Assembly: GCA_030609215.1 (NCBI GenBank)
Contig: JAUWCR010000088.1
Location: 1-6,202, forward strand
From: Actinomycetes bacterium
GTDB taxonomy: Bacteria; Actinomycetota; Humimicrobiia; Humimicrobiales; Humimicrobiaceae
Reading direction: 5' to 3'
DNA: 6,202 nucleotides
Part shown: positions 5,396 to 6,202 of the stretch, in pieces
Position numbering within the stretch: the stretch's first letter is position 1
Layout of the letters: each line of letters begins with the position of its first letter
Notes under the pieces: model-generated
Told to the model about the DNA's origin: nothing
Database searches by the model: none
The model's input: the letters and a program-made list of their open reading frames with translations, nothing else
Position numbers and translations under genes: made by a program

Positions 5396-6202
5396 ATGAG
5401 GAAACTCTCAAAAGAAGAACAAAAAAAAATAATTAATAAGTCTTACAATAGCAGGATAAATATTTTAAAAATGATGAGATATGGTGAGGCACATATTGGA
5501 GGAGCATATTCAAGTCTGGATATAATGACAGTTCTATATGACAAGATACTTAAGCATGATCCAGATAATCCAAAGTGGGAAGATAGGGATAGGTTTATTC
5601 TATCAGCAGGACATAAATGCATGGCATTATATGCCACACTTGCAGATCAGGGTTATTTTAATGAAGATATTCTATGGACATACAATACTCTAAACACGCG
5701 GGTTCAAATGCATCCTGATGAAAAAATGCTGCCTGGAGTGGAATTTCCGACAGGCTCTCTTGGTCATGGTTTTCCTGTGGGAAATGGTATTGCTCTGGTT
5801 GCAAAACTGGACAATAGAGATTTTAGGGTTTTTGTAATGCTGGGTGATGGTGAATGCGGTGAGGGAAGCATATGGGAGGCAGCTATGGCTGCAGCTCATC
5901 ACAGGCTTGATAACCTGATAGTTGTTATTGATAGAAACGGTCTGCAGGTAAATGGCAGAACAGTTGAAATTATGAATACAGCAGTACTGGAAGACAAATT
6001 TACTTCCTTTGGCTGGGAAGTAAAAACTATAGATGGACATAATATAGGGCAGATTTATGAAAGTCTATCTGCGGTTCCTTTTAGAGATGGGAAACCTTCA
6101 TGCATAGTTGCAGATACTATTAAATGCAGAGGTCTTACATTTGGAGAGGATAAATTTAATTTTCACCACTGGCACTGTGAAGCTGATGAAATAGATAATG
6201 CT
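5396..6202 (+). CDS. Transketolase, N-terminal (thiamine diphosphate pyrophosphate-binding) subunit, 3' end beyond the window
   Basis: An open frame of 269 codons from ATG to the right edge without a stop. It matches the N-terminal half of transketolase, which moves two-carbon ketol units between sugar phosphates in the pentose phosphate pathway. Visible motifs are AHIGG (32-36, canonical HPGG), LSAGHK (69-74), MHPDEK (105-110), TGSLGHGFPVGNG (119-131), and the ThDP/metal motif starting GDGECGEGSIWEAAM (150-164) and ending at Asn181 of DRNGLQ. HHWH (257-260) probably corresponds to the conserved WH near the end of the domain. Spacing and style suggest the split type of about 270-290 residues, in which a separate C-terminal subunit carries the activating Glu and follows downstream; only the right-hand sequence can show this. 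With the TPI-like gene 13 bp upstream it probably processes a phosphorylated C4 or C3 sugar. The split apulose-4-phosphate transketolase (AptA-type) is an alternative. Confidence 0.92.
   Translation, partial: MRKLSKEEQKKIINKSYNSRINILKMMRYGEAHIGGAYSSLDIMTVLYDKILKHDPDNPKWEDRDRFILSAGHKCMALYATLADQGYFNEDILWTYNTLNTRVQMHPDEKMLPGVEFPTGSLGHGFPVGNGIALVAKLDNRDFRVFVMLGDGECGEGSIWEAAMAAAHHRLDNLIVVIDRNGLQVNGRTVEIMNTAVLEDKFTSFGWEVKTIDGHNIGQIYESLSAVPFRDGKPSCIVADTIKCRGLTFGEDKFNFHHWHCEADEIDNA

Noticed and set aside
5443..6040. Minus-strand open frames at 5443-5637 and 5690-6040
   Set aside because: They are antisense to the transketolase gene, whose ThDP and histidine motifs run through both stretches.

Overview
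The window is AT-rich bacterial DNA, roughly one third G+C by eye, with many AGA/AGG and ATA codons and both TTG and GTG start codons. The class A penicillin-binding protein carries a C-terminal PASTA-like domain, an arrangement best known from Gram-positive (Firmicutes or Actinobacteria-type) lineages. A low-GC Firmicute or a low-GC actinobacterial or candidate-phylum monoderm is therefore the best guess; nothing here fixes the taxon.

Layout. Bases 1-80 (minus strand) hold the first 26 codons of a glutamyl-tRNA synthetase (gltX), which runs off the left edge. A 228-bp divergent intergenic region (81-308) has overlapping inverted repeats and leads into a two-gene plus-strand operon, dhaL (309-959) and dhaK (1003-1998). 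These are the two subunits of a dihydroxyacetone-type kinase. Convergent to it lies a complete bifunctional peptidoglycan synthase (2049-4307, minus strand). A second divergent intergenic region (4308-4566) has a good promoter for the PBP gene and a cluster of TTGCAW palindromes. It leads into a second plus-strand operon: a triosephosphate-isomerase-family protein (4567-5382), then, 13 bp later, the N-terminal subunit of a split transketolase (5396 to beyond the right edge).

How the genes fit together. The housekeeping genes (gltX and the PBP gene) look unrelated to the rest. The two carbohydrate operons flank the PBP gene and probably work together: DhaK/DhaL phosphorylates a short ketose, the TPI-like enzyme isomerises the ketose phosphate, and transketolase feeds it into the pentose phosphate pathway. 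The TPI-like protein lacks the canonical substrate-binding Asn (Ala9 here) and carries GRAGL near its phosphate-binding end. These features match the tetrulose-phosphate isomerases LerI/EryH, as I recall those sequences, better than glycolytic TPI. My main hypothesis is therefore a tetrulose (erythrulose or tetritol) catabolic module using a split kinase. Ordinary dihydroxyacetone use is the simpler alternative. The dehydrogenase, transporter, RpiB-type isomerase, DhaM and transketolase C-terminal subunit that would decide this are not in the window.

No RNA genes, mobile elements or CRISPR arrays were seen, and no gene-free stretch exceeds 300 bp.
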